A DNA stretch of 8,236 nucleotides from Thermoleophilia bacterium (GCA_016462095.1 JAEMTW010000045.1:2853-11088); one strand, 5' to 3'. Counted from the stretch's first letter, positions 1-6,371 are shown. The notes: a model not told the origin generated them from the letters alone. Numbers and translations: made by a program.

Positions 1-9
1 GTAGTTGGG

Positions 10-15
10 TACGCT
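10..15 (+). promoter_or_regulatory. Candidate -10 hexamer (TACGCT) for a leaderless HD-protein mRNA
   Basis: TACGCT fits the TANNNT form of a -10 element and ends 8 bp before ATG 24, so transcription would start at or next to the start codon. The same hexamer occurs in front of the aminotransferase at 1866-1871 on the other strand. The -35 region lies outside the window. This is inference from position and motif only. Confidence 0.35.
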
Positions 16-23
16 TGCGCCCT

Positions 24-596
24 ATGGAAACCGACCTCGTCCACGACCGCGACGCTGCCTGGAGCATCGTCTGCGAGTTCATCCAGTCCGACGCCTTGCG
101 TCGCCACGCGCTCGCGGTCGAGGCCTCAGTGCGCGCCTACGCCCAAGCGGGTGGCGAAGACGAGCAGGCGTGGGGCAACGTCGCCCTCCTGCACGACTTC
201 GACTGGGAGATTCACCCCACGCTCGAGCAGCATCCCCAGGCGGGCTCCGCGATCCTCGAGGAGCGCGGGTATCCCGACTGGTTTCGTCGCGCAATCCTCG
301 CGCACGCGCAGCACACAGGCGTCGTGCCGGAGACATCGCTCGAGAAGACGCTGTTTGCCTGCGATGAGTTGAGTGGCTTTGTCCACGCCTGCGGACTGGT
401 CCGTCCGACGGGCCTCGAGGGTCTCGAGCCGAAGAGCGTCAAGAAGAAATTGAAGACGGCGTCGTTCGCGGCGGGCGTCAATCGCGACGACGTCTACGAA
501 GGTGCCGAGCTGCTTGGCATCGAACTCGACGACCACATTCGCAACGTCGTCGCCGCCCTCCAGCCGATCGCCGGCGAGCTCGGCCTGCCGGCCTAA
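24..596 (+). CDS. HD-domain phosphohydrolase-like protein
   Basis: This 190-aa protein looks like a small metal-dependent phosphohydrolase of the HD superfamily. The metal-binding pattern is visible: His28 (RRHALAVEA), His57-Asp58 (ALLHDFDWE) and Asp114 (FACDELSGF), with further histidines at 70 and 94 in the helices between. The C-terminal part (about 138-160, lysine-rich then FAAGVNRDDV) resembles the tail of stand-alone HD proteins often annotated only as HDIG or HD-domain proteins. HD enzymes usually hydrolyse phosphomonoesters or nucleotides, but the substrate here cannot be told. I chose ATG 24 over the in-frame TTG at 15 because a TACGCT -10-like hexamer ends 8 bp before it, which would give a leaderless mRNA. 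No Shine-Dalgarno sequence is seen. The gene stands alone and its stop codon directly abuts an inverted-repeat element. The family call is fairly sure; the function is not. Confidence 0.85.
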   Translation: METDLVHDRDAAWSIVCEFIQSDALRRHALAVEASVRAYAQAGGEDEQAWGNVALLHDFDWEIHPTLEQHPQAGSAILEERGYPDWFRRAILAHAQHTGVVPETSLEKTLFACDELSGFVHACGLVRPTGLEGLEPKSVKKKLKTASFAAGVNRDDVYEGAELLGIELDDHIRNVVAALQPIAGELGLPA

Positions 597-597
597 T

Positions 598-715
598 CGG
601 CGATCAACTTTGCTTTGGGGTCAGCCCCCTAAGCAAAGTTAACTGCCGCCGACGGTCGCTCATCTGATCCTTAACTTTGCTTAGGGGTCTGACCCCAAAG
701 CAAAGTTGATCGCCG
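598..715. repeat. 118-bp nested inverted repeat (REP/BIME-like pair) between convergent genes
   Basis: Two 45-bp arms (598-642 and 671-715) are reverse complements at 44 of 45 positions and flank a 28-bp spacer (643-670). The one difference is C625 against T688. Each arm is itself a hairpin: AACTTTGCTT at 606-615 pairs with 631-640, continued by GGGG/CCCC. In the right arm 673-682 pairs with 698-707, continued by GGGGT/ACCCC. The core is GGGGTCAGACCCC (GGGGTCAGCCCCC in the left arm). The element begins one base after the HD-protein stop codon and ends 10 bp from the aminotransferase stop codon, so it occupies the whole convergent gap. Plausible roles are a bidirectional transcript end or mRNA stabiliser, or a mobilised REP-like repeat. 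There is no long T-run, so it is not a textbook intrinsic terminator. Confidence 0.9.
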
Positions 716-725
716 TTCGTCGAGA

Positions 726-1859
726 CTAGAGCGCGCTGAGCCCCGTGATCAGCCGATCGATATCGGAGCGGTCGTTCCAACAGCCAACGGAGACGCGGGT
801 CAGCTCGGTGCCTGGCAGCGAGCGGGCGATGATGCCGTCGTCTTCGAGTGTGCGCACGACGACTGGAGCGGAAAGCCCCTCGATTTCGAAGGCCACAAAC
901 GGCGAGGGTACGTCGACGTCCGAGACAATCGCCTTCGACACTTCGCCGAGGCGCTCGCGCAGGTGGCCAGCGAGTTCCATCGCGGCGCCGTGGGTAGCGG
1001 TGTAGCCACCAATCGATTCGCGCCACGCGATCGCGGCTATTAGACCAACCAGCGCCGTGTGTGTGACGGTGCCGGGTTCGAAACGGCGCGCACTCCCCCA
1101 CATGCGCGGCCCCTGCGGCGTCTTCTCCATCGTCGGATAACCGGGGAAGGCAGGTGCGATGCGATCGAGCGAGCCCGGATTGACCCACAGGCCGCCGGTG
1201 CCCGAAGGTCCGCACAGCCACTTCTGACCACTAATCGTGTAGAAATCGCAGCCCAGCGTCTGGACATCCACCGGGATGCAGCCCGGACCCTGCGCCGCAT
1301 CGACGAGAAAGACCGCTCCGTGCGCGCCCACGATTTCGGACATCTGCGGGATCGGCATGATCCGCCCCGTCGTCCAGACCACATGCGACAGCGCGACTAA
1401 TTTGACGCGCGGCGTCAATGCATCAGCGATCGCCTGTGCAGGATCGTCCGCGTACGTGATCGGCACGATGATCACCTCGATACCGCGCCGCTCACCCATA
1501 ATCTTCAGCGGCACCGTCAGACCCGGGTGCTCAAAGTCGCCGATCAGAACCTGATCGCCCGGCTGCCAATCGATGCCACCGACCACGAGGTTGAGACCAT
1601 CGCTGGTGCAGTGACCAAGCGCGATCTCGGACGCCGGCGCGTTGACGACACGCCCGAGGGCGCTGCGGGTGTCCGCTTCGATCTGCGATTGCTCGGCATA
1701 GCGATCGTCGCCGATACGACCCTGCGTCCAGACCCCCTCGACGTGCGCGTTCATCGCATCGCGCACCGCCAGCGGAAACGGACCGTACGTCCCGGTGTTG
1801 AAATAGACGTTGTTGGTGACGGCCGGCATCGCGGCACGAATCGCTGTGAGTTCGAGCAT
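726..1859 (-). CDS. Class V PLP-dependent aminotransferase (isopenicillin-N-epimerase/cysteine-desulfurase-like fold)
   Basis: This 377-aa, fold-type I PLP enzyme belongs to the aminotransferase class V superfamily. Visible landmarks are the N-terminal NTGTYGPFP (21-29), the cofactor-ring region HCTSDGLN (83-90), SHVVWTTG (158-165), the PLP-nitrogen aspartate Asp187 in VDAAQ, the Schiff-base lysine Lys213 in SGQKWLCGPSGTGGLWV, and a C-terminal carboxylate-binding Arg355 in TRVSVGCWN. Length is normal for the family. Members include epimerases, cysteine desulfurases, kynureninase-like enzymes and C-S lyases. I see no SufS/IscS-type catalytic-cysteine loop, so a role in Fe-S assembly is not favoured; the substrate is unknown. 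The start at 1859 (MLELTAIRAAMP) is preferred over upstream in-frame codons because those would run into the divergent gene. A TACGCT hexamer ends 6 bp upstream with no Shine-Dalgarno sequence. The gene is monocistronic. Confidence 0.9.
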   Translation of the reverse strand: MLELTAIRAAMPAVTNNVYFNTGTYGPFPLAVRDAMNAHVEGVWTQGRIGDDRYAEQSQIEADTRSALGRVVNAPASEIALGHCTSDGLNLVVGGIDWQPGDQVLIGDFEHPGLTVPLKIMGERRGIEVIIVPITYADDPAQAIADALTPRVKLVALSHVVWTTGRIMPIPQMSEIVGAHGAVFLVDAAQGPGCIPVDVQTLGCDFYTISGQKWLCGPSGTGGLWVNPGSLDRIAPAFPGYPTMEKTPQGPRMWGSARRFEPGTVTHTALVGLIAAIAWRESIGGYTATHGAAMELAGHLRERLGEVSKAIVSDVDVPSPFVAFEIEGLSAPVVVRTLEDDGIIARSLPGTELTRVSVGCWNDRSDIDRLITGLSAL

Positions 1860-1899
1860 GGCGGTAGCGTACGGCCTCTGCCCGGGTAGCATCCAAGAC
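1860..1899. promoter_or_regulatory. 40-bp divergent promoter region with back-to-back -10 hexamers
   Basis: Only 40 bp separate the aminotransferase start (-) from the start of the 103-aa protein (+). On the + strand TAGCAT (1887-1892) ends 7 bp before ATG 1900. On the - strand TACGCT (complement of 1866-1871) ends 6 bp before the ATG at 1859. Neither start has a recognisable Shine-Dalgarno sequence, so both mRNAs are probably leaderless. TTGGAT (complement of 1891-1896) is a weak -35 candidate for the - strand with a long 19-bp spacer. The two promoters would overlap and could exclude each other. No start-site data support this. Confidence 0.45.
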
Positions 1900-2211
1900 A
1901 TGTTTCGCCGCAAGCGCTTCGGAGACCTGATCGATCAGCAGTTGCGCATCTTTGCGAGCGACCACGCCGACCGGCTGCAGGCGATGCGTGAAGCCCGCGA
2001 GCGTTACCGCGGCGCCGATGCAGATGAGGCCGAAACGTCCTACGGCGACTATGCCGACGAGATCGACTGGGCAGCCGAGGAACTCTCGGAGATGCGCGAC
2101 GCCTACGCGGCGACGCTTGACGATGGCATTGACGACCAGTATCTCCGCGAGTTCTCGAAGGCTGTCCACCGCGCCTTTCCTGAGATTGCTGTGATCCTGG
2201 ACACGCTCTGA
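1900..2211 (+). CDS. Hypothetical 103-aa charged, helical protein
   Basis: I do not recognise this family. The product is short, soluble and very rich in charged residues: a basic start (MFRRKRFGDLIDQQL), an arginine/glutamate-rich stretch around 28-37, and an acidic middle (about 39-82) with many Asp, Glu and Tyr residues. It ends in a hydrophobic FPEIAVILDTL. No signal peptide, membrane segment, cysteine pair or known motif is visible, and the composition suggests mostly alpha-helix. ATG 1900 is chosen over the track-length in-frame codons further upstream, which lie inside the divergent aminotransferase gene; TAGCAT 7 bp before it supports a leaderless start. Its TGA stop overlaps the DedA ATG by one base (TGATG, 2209-2213), so the two are almost certainly co-transcribed and translationally coupled. 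It may be an accessory partner of DedA, but this is context only. Confidence 0.75.
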   Translation: MFRRKRFGDLIDQQLRIFASDHADRLQAMREARERYRGADADEAETSYGDYADEIDWAAEELSEMRDAYAATLDDGIDDQYLREFSKAVHRAFPEIAVILDTL

Positions 2212-2858
2212 TGATCGATAACGGGCTGATTGAAGAATGGCTTCGCAGCTGGGGCTACCTGACGATCTTCATCCCACTGATGCTCGAAACTGCAGGAGTC
2301 CCACTGCCGGGCGGCACGATCCTGCTGGTCGCAGCCGCCACCGCCTCACGCGGCATCCTCAATCCATTCGTCGTCGCTGCCGTCGCCTCACTTGCCGCCA
2401 TTATTGGCGACAACATTGGCTTCTGTATCGGCCGCTACGGTGGCCGACGGCTCGTCGATCGACTCAGCCACATTACCCACGTCGAGGCCGGCATCGTCTG
2501 GGGTGAGCGCTTCTTCGCGCTCCATGGTGGGAAGGCTGTGGTGCTGGCACGCTGGACGGCTGGCCTGAGGATCTTCGGTGCGTGGATCGCTGGTATGAGT
2601 CAGATGCGTTGGCGAACTTTCCTCGTCTGGAACATGCTGGGTGGGATCACGTGGGCGTGCACGCTGACGGCGGTTGGGTACGCGTTTGGTGAGTCGATCG
2701 AGCGTGTCGAAAACGTGGTCGGCGTGGGTGGCGCAATCGTCTTTGCGGTGATTGTCGTGATCGCCGCCGTGATGATGCTTCGCTGGCTTCATCGCCGACA
2801 GAAGGCCCGCACGGAGGTGCTCCTCGCCGAGAAGTTTCTGGACAGCAGCGTCGACTAG
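2211..2858 (+). CDS. DedA/VTT-family integral membrane protein
   Basis: This 215-aa inner-membrane protein has the DedA (SNARE-associated/VTT) architecture. The family includes lipid scramblases and flippases for carriers such as undecaprenyl phosphate and phospholipids, and members are linked to envelope and proton-motive-force homeostasis. Visible motifs are LETAGVPLPGG (25-35) in the first re-entrant segment, GDNIGFCIGRYGG (66-78), FFALHGGKAVVLARW (101-115), and IAGMSQMRWRTFLVWNMLGG (126-145). Arg114 and Arg120 keep the six-residue spacing of the paired arginines important in E. coli members. The usual PGE of the first motif is PGG here, and the proline often found between the two arginines is absent. 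Hydrophobic spans are about 15-43, 51-72, 139-158 and 168-190, followed by a basic cytoplasmic tail. Translation is coupled to the upstream 103-aa gene. The stop codon shares CTAG with the opposing comB stop. Confidence 0.92.
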   Translation: MIDNGLIEEWLRSWGYLTIFIPLMLETAGVPLPGGTILLVAAATASRGILNPFVVAAVASLAAIIGDNIGFCIGRYGGRRLVDRLSHITHVEAGIVWGERFFALHGGKAVVLARWTAGLRIFGAWIAGMSQMRWRTFLVWNMLGGITWACTLTAVGYAFGESIERVENVVGVGGAIVFAVIVVIAAVMMLRWLHRRQKARTEVLLAEKFLDSSVD

Positions 2859-3571
2859 AGCGTAACGACGACGCGGCCCGGCTGCGCCTCGGTGACCCGC
2901 GGTGCCGACGCGAGGAGGTCGACCTGCGCGCAACGTGCGATGTCTGCCTCGTGCCCAGTGCCGTCGAGATCTCGCGCGCTCTGGCTGTCATTGAGAGCCG
3001 TCAGCGCGTCGGGATAGGCTCGAGCGATTGCGAGCGCAGTGCGGGCGCCATCGGTCGCGATCGACCCCGTCAACGCTTGCGCGAGACGTTGCATCAGGAC
3101 ACCCGCCACGTAGGCATCGTCGAGCGCAACCTCGCCTCGCACACCTGCGCAGCGCACCACGATCGTGCCGTCAGCGGGCGCAGCCGCGAGCGCTGCGTCG
3201 ACCAGCGCCTGCGCGTTCACGAGCGCTCCAACCAGCACCGTGGTCGCCTCGTCAACGGACTGCAGGATCGCGCGTGTCCCGTTGGTGGTCGTCAGCACCA
3301 GGCGGTCTCCCCGCTGCTCTGCATACTCGGCGGGCGAGTTGCCAAGATCGAAGCCTTCGATCAAGACGCCATGGCGTTCGCCACCGAGCAGCACGCCCTC
3401 GGCACGCTCCGCATGCGCGTCAGCGACCTCACCAACACACGTCACCGAGGCGTAGCCCGTTGCGAGCGCGTGGGAGATCGTCGTCGTGGCGCGAATGCAA
3501 TCGACCACGATGGCAACGTCGGCAGGCGCCGGATCGCGCGGGTCGAGTGCGACGTGGAGCGTGACGGTCAC
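2855..3571 (-). CDS. comB: 2-phosphosulfolactate phosphatase (ComB)
   Basis: ComB is an Mg-dependent phosphatase that converts (R)-2-phospho-3-sulfolactate to 3-sulfolactate, the second step of the ComA-ComB route first known from coenzyme M synthesis. The 238-aa length is typical. Family blocks in order are VVDCIRATTTI (22-32), GGERHGVLIEGFDLGNSPAE (63-82), TTTNGTRAI (94-102), CAGVRGEVALDDAYVAG (141-157) and a C-terminal GHEADIARCAQVD (206-218). The start is GTG at 3571, six bases after the ppdK stop codon, with only a weak AAGGAT-like site inside the end of ppdK; this suggests one mRNA and possibly coupled translation. Outside methanogens ComB is widespread in bacteria, and its true substrate there is often unproven. 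The partner ComA is not in this window. The family assignment is strong; the in vivo role is inferred. Confidence 0.9.
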   Translation of the reverse strand: MTVTLHVALDPRDPAPADVAIVVDCIRATTTISHALATGYASVTCVGEVADAHAERAEGVLLGGERHGVLIEGFDLGNSPAEYAEQRGDRLVLTTTNGTRAILQSVDEATTVLVGALVNAQALVDAALAAAPADGTIVVRCAGVRGEVALDDAYVAGVLMQRLAQALTGSIATDGARTALAIARAYPDALTALNDSQSARDLDGTGHEADIARCAQVDLLASAPRVTEAQPGRVVVTL

Positions 3572-3577
3572 TGGCTG

Positions 3578-6229
3578 CTACCGATCCTTGAAGGTCGAGT
3601 CGAGCGCCGCCTGCGCTGCCGCAAGGCGCGCAATCGGAACGCGGAAGGGCGAGCAGGAGACGTAGTCCACGCCGACGTGATGAAAGAAGCCAACGCTGGC
3701 GGGGTCGCCGCCGTGCTCGCCACAGACGCCGAGCTTGAGGTTCGGCTTGGTCTTCCGTCCGAGCTCGCAGCCCATCCGCACCACCGCACCGACACCATCG
3801 ACGTCGAGGGTCTGGAACGGATTGGCATCAATCACGCCGTCCTCGAGGTACTGCTGGAGGAACTTGCCTTCAGCATCGTCGCGCGAGAGGCCAAGCACCA
3901 TCTGGGTGAGGTCGTTGGTGCCAAAGGAGAAGAAGTCACCATGCTCGGCGATCTGGTCGGCCACGAACGCGGCGCGTGGCAGCTCGATCATCGTGCCGAT
4001 CTGGATCGGGAACTCGACGCCAGCTGCCTGGCACTCCTCGTCCACCACTTCTTCGACCAGCTCGCGCATCCGACGAAGCTCTTCTGCGAAGCCAACGAGC
4101 GGAATCATGATCTCTGGGCGCGGGTCGCCACCGGCGGCTTTGACCGCGATCGCCGCACGCACAATCGCCCGGGCCTGCATCTCGTAGATCTCGGGGAACA
4201 GGAGCCCTAGCCGGCAGCCACGCGTGCCAAGCATCGGGTTCGACTCGGTCAATTCTTTGACGCGGGTCAAGAGTGCCTCGGCGGCCTTTAGGTTGCCCGC
4301 CGCGCCGTGCTCGCGGATGCGTTCGACGTCGACCGACGCATCGAGCAGCGACGGGAGAAACTCGTGCAGTGGCGGATCGAGCAGACGGATCGTGACGGGC
4401 AGTCCGTCCATCGCTCGCAGGATCCCCTCGAAGTCGCCTTGCTGCATCGGTGCAAGCTCGGCCAGCGCGGCGAGGCGCTCGTCCTCATCGCGGGCAAGGA
4501 TCATGCGACGCACGGCTGGGAGCCGCTGCTCGCTCATAAACATGTGCTCGGTGCGACACAGACCGATCCCCTCGGCACCGAAGCCTCGGGCGCGCTCGGC
4601 GTCCTCGGGTGTGTCGGCATTCGCGCGTACGCGCAGGGTGCGGATCTCGTCGGCCCAACCTGTCAGACGCTCGAAGTACTCGTCGAAGCGCGGCGGCACG
4701 AGCGGCATCGCTCCGGCGAAGACTTCGCCCGTCGTGCCATCCATCGTGATTGTGTCGCCTTCGCTGAGCGTGCGGCCACCAATCGTGATCGTGCGATTCT
4801 GGGCGTCGATCTGGAGTCCCTCAATGCCCGCTACACAGGGCTTACCCATCCCGCGCGCGACGACTGCGGCGTGTGAGGTCATGCCACCGTGGGCCGTCAA
4901 GACGCCCTCAGCGACGATCACGCCGTGGATGTCGTCGGGCGTCGTCTCCCAGCGCACGAGGATGACGGCCGTCCCGGCCTTGCCGCGGCGCTCTGCGGTA
5001 TCCGCATCGAGCACAATCTCGCCGACGCCCGCACCAGGCGAGGCATTGAGTCCCGAGGCCAGCAGGTCGCGAGCTGCAGCGGGATCGATCGTCGGGTGGA
5101 GCAGCTGGTCGAGCTGCTTGGGATCGATCCGCTGCACGGCCTGCTCGCGGGTGATCACGCCCTCCTCAACCATGTCGCACGCCACGCGCACGCCGGCCGC
5201 CGCCGTGCGCTTGCCATTGCGGGTCTGGAGCAGGTAGAGCGTGCCCTGCTCGATCGTAAATTCGATGTCCTGCATGTCGCCGTAGTGCGCCTCGAGGCGC
5301 GCCATCGTGGCGATCAGCTCGGCGTAGGCCTCAGGCAGTTCGCTCTCTAGCTCGGGCAGCTGGCGTGGCGTGCGGATACCTGCGACGACGTCCTCGCCCT
5401 GTGCGTTGATCAAGAACTCGCCGTACAGCTCTTTGACACCTGTCGCCGGGTTGCGGGTAAAACAGACGCCTGTGCCTGACGTGTCGCCGAGGTTGCCATA
5501 CACCATCTGCATGATGTTGACGGCCGTCCCGAGGTCATCAGGAATGTCGTTTGCACGGCGATAGACCGTTGCGCGCGGGTTCTGCCACGACGCAAAGATG
5601 GCGTCAATTGCGAGCCGCAGCTGCTCGCGCGGATCGTCGCCAAACGCGTCGGGACCGGCGAACGCCGCCGTGATCTCCTTGAACGTGCCGACGAGCTGCT
5701 CGAGATCTTCGGCGGTCAGGTCCGTGTCGTTCTTGACATTCCGTTCGCGCTTGAGCATCGAGAGCGCGTGTTCGAAATCGTCGGAGGGCACGCCGAGCAC
5801 GACCTCGCCGAACATCTGCACAAAGCGACGGTACGAGTCCCAGGCGAAGCGCGGGTTGCCGCTCTCGAGTGCCAGACCACGCACGGCCACATCGTTGAGG
5901 CCCAGGTTGAGGATCGTGTCCATCATGCCCGGCATCGAGAAGACGGCACCCGAGCGCACGCTGACCAAGAGCGGCTTCTCCGGATCGCCGAGCCGTCGGC
6001 CGGTGCGCTGTTCGAGCGCCTCGAGACGCTCAAGGACGCCAGTCCAGAGCCCTTCAGGCCAGGTACCTTCGGCCTTCATTGCATCGACGCAGGCCTCCGT
6101 CGTGACGGTAAAACCATCGGGCACGGGAACGCCGATGCGCTGCATCTCTGCGACGTTGGCTCCCTTGCCTCCAAGCAGGTTCCGCATCTCGGCGGAGCCC
6201 TCAGATTGGTCGTAGACATACTGCTTCAT
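3578..6229 (-). CDS. ppdK: Pyruvate, phosphate dikinase
   Basis: PPDK reversibly converts pyruvate, ATP and phosphate to phosphoenolpyruvate, AMP and pyrophosphate in the cytosol, linking glycolysis and gluconeogenesis. The 883-aa length matches the usual 870-890. Domains in order are an N-terminal ATP-grasp part (1 to about 345; LLGGKGANVAEM 18-29, SVRSGAVFSMPGMMDTILNL 90-109, LLQTRNGKRTA 333-343), a swivelling phosphohistidine domain (about 390-510; GGMTSHAAVVARGMGKPCVA 448-467, phospho-accepting His453), and a C-terminal PEP/pyruvate TIM barrel (about 520-883; GLCRTEHMF 556-564, SFGTNDLTQM 768-777, GVCGEHGGDP 834-843 with catalytic Cys836). All key residues are present, so it should be active. 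I start it at ATG 6229 because GGAGG lies 8 bp upstream and the MKQYVYDQSEG beginning is typical; the 56-residue in-frame extension upstream is not PPDK-like. comB follows after 6 bp. Confidence 0.97.
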   Translation of the reverse strand: MKQYVYDQSEGSAEMRNLLGGKGANVAEMQRIGVPVPDGFTVTTEACVDAMKAEGTWPEGLWTGVLERLEALEQRTGRRLGDPEKPLLVSVRSGAVFSMPGMMDTILNLGLNDVAVRGLALESGNPRFAWDSYRRFVQMFGEVVLGVPSDDFEHALSMLKRERNVKNDTDLTAEDLEQLVGTFKEITAAFAGPDAFGDDPREQLRLAIDAIFASWQNPRATVYRRANDIPDDLGTAVNIMQMVYGNLGDTSGTGVCFTRNPATGVKELYGEFLINAQGEDVVAGIRTPRQLPELESELPEAYAELIATMARLEAHYGDMQDIEFTIEQGTLYLLQTRNGKRTAAAGVRVACDMVEEGVITREQAVQRIDPKQLDQLLHPTIDPAAARDLLASGLNASPGAGVGEIVLDADTAERRGKAGTAVILVRWETTPDDIHGVIVAEGVLTAHGGMTSHAAVVARGMGKPCVAGIEGLQIDAQNRTITIGGRTLSEGDTITMDGTTGEVFAGAMPLVPPRFDEYFERLTGWADEIRTLRVRANADTPEDAERARGFGAEGIGLCRTEHMFMSEQRLPAVRRMILARDEDERLAALAELAPMQQGDFEGILRAMDGLPVTIRLLDPPLHEFLPSLLDASVDVERIREHGAAGNLKAAEALLTRVKELTESNPMLGTRGCRLGLLFPEIYEMQARAIVRAAIAVKAAGGDPRPEIMIPLVGFAEELRRMRELVEEVVDEECQAAGVEFPIQIGTMIELPRAAFVADQIAEHGDFFSFGTNDLTQMVLGLSRDDAEGKFLQQYLEDGVIDANPFQTLDVDGVGAVVRMGCELGRKTKPNLKLGVCGEHGGDPASVGFFHHVGVDYVSCSPFRVPIARLAAAQAALDSTFKDR

Positions 6230-6237
6230 GCGCTGCG

Positions 6238-6242
6238 CCTCC
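6238..6242 (-). promoter_or_regulatory. Ribosome binding site of ppdK (GGAGG)
   Basis: The complement of 6238-6242 reads GGAGG and is separated from the ATG at 6229 by 8 bases, an ideal spacing. It fixes the start of ppdK against the longer in-frame alternative starting further upstream. Confidence 0.75.
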
Positions 6243-6361
6243 AGCGAGGTCGTTGGCTGCAGCCTAGTCAAGACTGTCCCGGGGCTACCCTGATTCGCCC
6301 ACGCTGCCTGCGATGAATAATCGCGCGAACCGGCTGCATCAGCGACACTGTCGGAAACCTC

Positions 6362-6367
6362 GGGAGG
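6362..6367 (+). promoter_or_regulatory. Ribosome binding site of the cupin gene (GGGAGG)
   Basis: GGGAGG lies 4 bases before ATG 6372, a slightly short spacing but a strong match to the anti-Shine-Dalgarno sequence. It supports this ATG as the start of the cupin gene. Confidence 0.65.
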
Positions 6368-6371
6368 CGCA

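Larger units (their letters stand above)
6230..6371. promoter_or_regulatory. 142-bp divergent control region between ppdK and the cupin-GMC operon
   Basis: This gap must hold the promoters of both operons. On the - strand TAGGCT (complement of 6261-6266) is a -10 candidate for ppdK. It overlaps a perfect 10-bp palindrome, GGCTGCAGCC, at 6255-6264. On the + strand AATAAT (6316-6321), with a poor TTCGCC -35 candidate at 6294-6299 (spacer 16), is the best promoter guess for the cupin gene. It is embedded in a second small inverted repeat, GCGAT-N5-ATCGC (6310-6324). Palindromes lying on -10 candidates could be operators, but short palindromes are common in GC-rich DNA. No riboswitch-like structure or terminator is evident. 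Confidence 0.4.

Noticed and set aside
598..715. CRISPR array or insertion sequence explanation for the repeats
   Set aside because: There are no regularly spaced direct repeats, no cas genes, no transposase and no visible target-site duplication. The structure is inverted rather than direct.
604..1221. 205-codon - strand frame running from the inverted repeat into the aminotransferase gene
   Set aside because: It is out of frame with the aminotransferase, arginine-rich and motif-free, and it reads through the repeat. It is not a gene fragment.
726..1859. Assignment of the class V aminotransferase as a cysteine desulfurase (SufS/IscS)
   Set aside because: The catalytic cysteine loop is not apparent and there are no Fe-S assembly genes nearby. 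The fold is shared by many other enzymes.
2951..4210. Long 419-codon open frame on the + strand opposite comB and ppdK
   Set aside because: The translation is arginine/histidine-rich with no recognisable motif, and it spans the junction of two well-supported genes on the other strand. It is a typical shadow frame in GC-rich DNA.
4224..5237. 337-codon open frame on the + strand inside ppdK
   Set aside because: The translation is dominated by Ser, Arg, Ala and Pro and lies antisense to conserved PPDK domains. No family features are visible.
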